The notes beneath the pieces were generated by a model that ran no database searches, was not told where the DNA came from, and saw only the letters and a list, made by a program, of their open reading frames with translations. Below are positions 63,289-64,000 of a stretch of DNA of 64,000 nt, in pieces; within the stretch, counting starts at the first letter, position 1; every line of letters starts with the position of its first letter. The stretch lies in contig NZ_RXFS01000010.1 of NCBI RefSeq assembly GCF_003952185.1, positions 124,001 to 188,000 of the forward strand. Direction: 5' to 3'. This DNA comes from Variovorax sp. 679 (GTDB taxonomy: Bacteria > Pseudomonadota > Gammaproteobacteria > Burkholderiales > Burkholderiaceae_C). Made by a program: the position numbers and the translations under genes.

Positions 63289-64000
63289 AGAGAAAACTCC
63301 GACTGAATCTGATGACGGCCCTCTGCCTCGGCGTCGGCCTTTCCGGCTGTGCGTTGACGCGCCCCCCGGCGCAGGTGGAAGCACCCGTGCCCGCGCAATG
63401 GCATGCGCCCCTGCCCCACGGCGGCTCGCTGGCTTCGCTGGCCAACTGGTGGAGCCAGCTCGACGATCCGCTGCTGGTCGAGCTGATCGCCGCCGCCGAA
63501 GCCGCGAGCCCCAACGTCGCGAGCGCCGCCGCGCGCGTGGCCGAGGCGCGCTTCACGCGCGTGCAGACCGGCGCCGCGCTGCTGCCCAGCCTCGACGGCA
63601 CCGCATCCGCCAGCCGCGGCACCTCGGGCTTTTCTTCCGGCAGCAGTTCGAGCAGCAGCCTTTCGGCCAGCACGCCGATCACCACGCTGCAGGCCGGCCT
63701 GCAGTCGAAATGGGAGATCGACCTGTTCGGCCGCCTGCGCGCCGACCGCGACGCCGCCGAGGCCAAGCAGAGCAGCGCCAACGCCAAGTGGCACGACGCG
63801 CGTGTGGCGGTGGCGGCCGAAACGGCCAACGCCTATTTTGCCGAGCGCGCGTGCCAGCAACAGCTGCGTGTGTCCGAATCGGATGCGCGCTCGCGCTCCG
63901 AGACCGCGCGGCTCACCGACCTCTCGGCAAAGGCCGGCTTCACCGCACCGGCCGACGCCGCGCTTGCCCGCGCCAGCGCTTCGGACGCCTCCGGCCGGCT
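63285..64000 (+). CDS. outer-membrane efflux lipoprotein, NodT type (3' part missing at window edge)
   Basis: The first 238 residues of an outer-membrane factor. A signal peptide ends in the lipobox 'GLSGC' (Cys near residue 22). Then come 'PVPAQWHAPLP', 'WWSQLDDPLLVELIAAAEAASPNV', 'ARVAEARFTRVQTGAALLPSLDGTASASRG' and 'WEIDLFGRLRADRDAAEAKQSS', the classic first half of NodT/OprM-type trimeric channels. The gene continues beyond the window. It overlaps the TetR gene stop by 4 nt, and adaptor and pump genes likely follow. Confidence 0.92.
   Translation, partial: MKRKLRLNLMTALCLGVGLSGCALTRPPAQVEAPVPAQWHAPLPHGGSLASLANWWSQLDDPLLVELIAAAEAASPNVASAAARVAEARFTRVQTGAALLPSLDGTASASRGTSGFSSGSSSSSSLSASTPITTLQAGLQSKWEIDLFGRLRADRDAAEAKQSSANAKWHDARVAVAAETANAYFAERACQQQLRVSESDARSRSETARLTDLSAKAGFTAPADAALARASASDASGR

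Overview
The window looks like a chromosomal segment of a high-GC betaproteobacterium of the Comamonadaceae, most like Variovorax. This rests on visual GC content of about two thirds, the tig-clpP-clpX-lon block followed by tRNA-Gly-Cys-Leu, a small Trp-rich membrane protein typical of Burkholderiales, hpnCDE squalene genes, and the general protein flavour. No phage, insertion sequence, plasmid or CRISPR signature was seen. The region is gene-dense core and accessory metabolism with many short overlaps (ATGA, TTGA, GTGA) between co-directional genes.

Layout. 1-5.8 kb: a malonyl-CoA decarboxylase cut by the left edge with its GntR/FCD regulator, lgt, a small membrane protein, an SDR with a divergent LysR regulator, and a second LysR regulator divergent from ilvD. 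5.9-14.4 kb: ilvD, a DUF3592-like membrane protein, a small Trp-rich protein, a class I cytochrome c, a LapA-like coiled-coil membrane protein, acs, a YqhA-family protein, and a LysR/NAD(P)-binding pair. 14.4-23 kb: fumC, a glycine-betaine-type ABC operon (proV-proW-proX) with a structured leader, a second and unrelated class I fumarase, and murI starting at TTG inside the fumarase stop. 23-27.3 kb: a large lipoprotein, an MFS transporter and a conserved hypothetical. 27.3-33.6 kb: tRNA-Leu, -Cys and -Gly separated by strong terminators, then lon, clpX, clpP and tig (all minus strand). 33.9-39.6 kb: a TPR membrane protein, tRNA-Leu(UAG), and an RND pump plus adaptor behind a promoter bracketed by two palindromic operators. 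39.7-45.1 kb: kup and the squalene genes hpnC-hpnD-hpnE plus a small gene. 45.2-50.1 kb: a LysE exporter, a NIPSNAP-like protein, a HAD phosphatase, hemH, a methyltransferase and a secreted hypothetical. 50.1-59 kb: a minus-strand block of a branched-chain-amino-acid-type ABC transporter with a PHB-depolymerase gene inside it, ending in an alpha/beta hydrolase, a DUF1993-like protein and a Tat-type redoxin. 59.1-62.4 kb: HNH nuclease, small secreted protein, DUF4272 protein and a sigma-54 activator. 62.5-64 kb: a TetR/CerR-type regulator and the start of an outer-membrane efflux lipoprotein gene, cut by the right edge.

The strongest unexplained signal is a dispersed element of about 95 bp found five times (near 7.6, 43.4, 46.2, 52.3 and 57.7 kb). 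Every copy contains a hairpin of exactly 37 nt, a C5/G5 hairpin and the invariant box GCGACACGAAGTGCGC. The hairpin arms change in a compensatory way between copies, and every copy lies 0-10 nt after a stop codon in the same orientation relative to the gene that just ended. It behaves like a selected 3'-end structural element or a REP-like mobile palindrome, not coding DNA. Other leads are the PHB depolymerase inside a LIV-type transporter operon, the two-operator RND promoter without a local regulator, three GTAATT boxes at 10-bp spacing before the GntR gene, and the structured proV leader.
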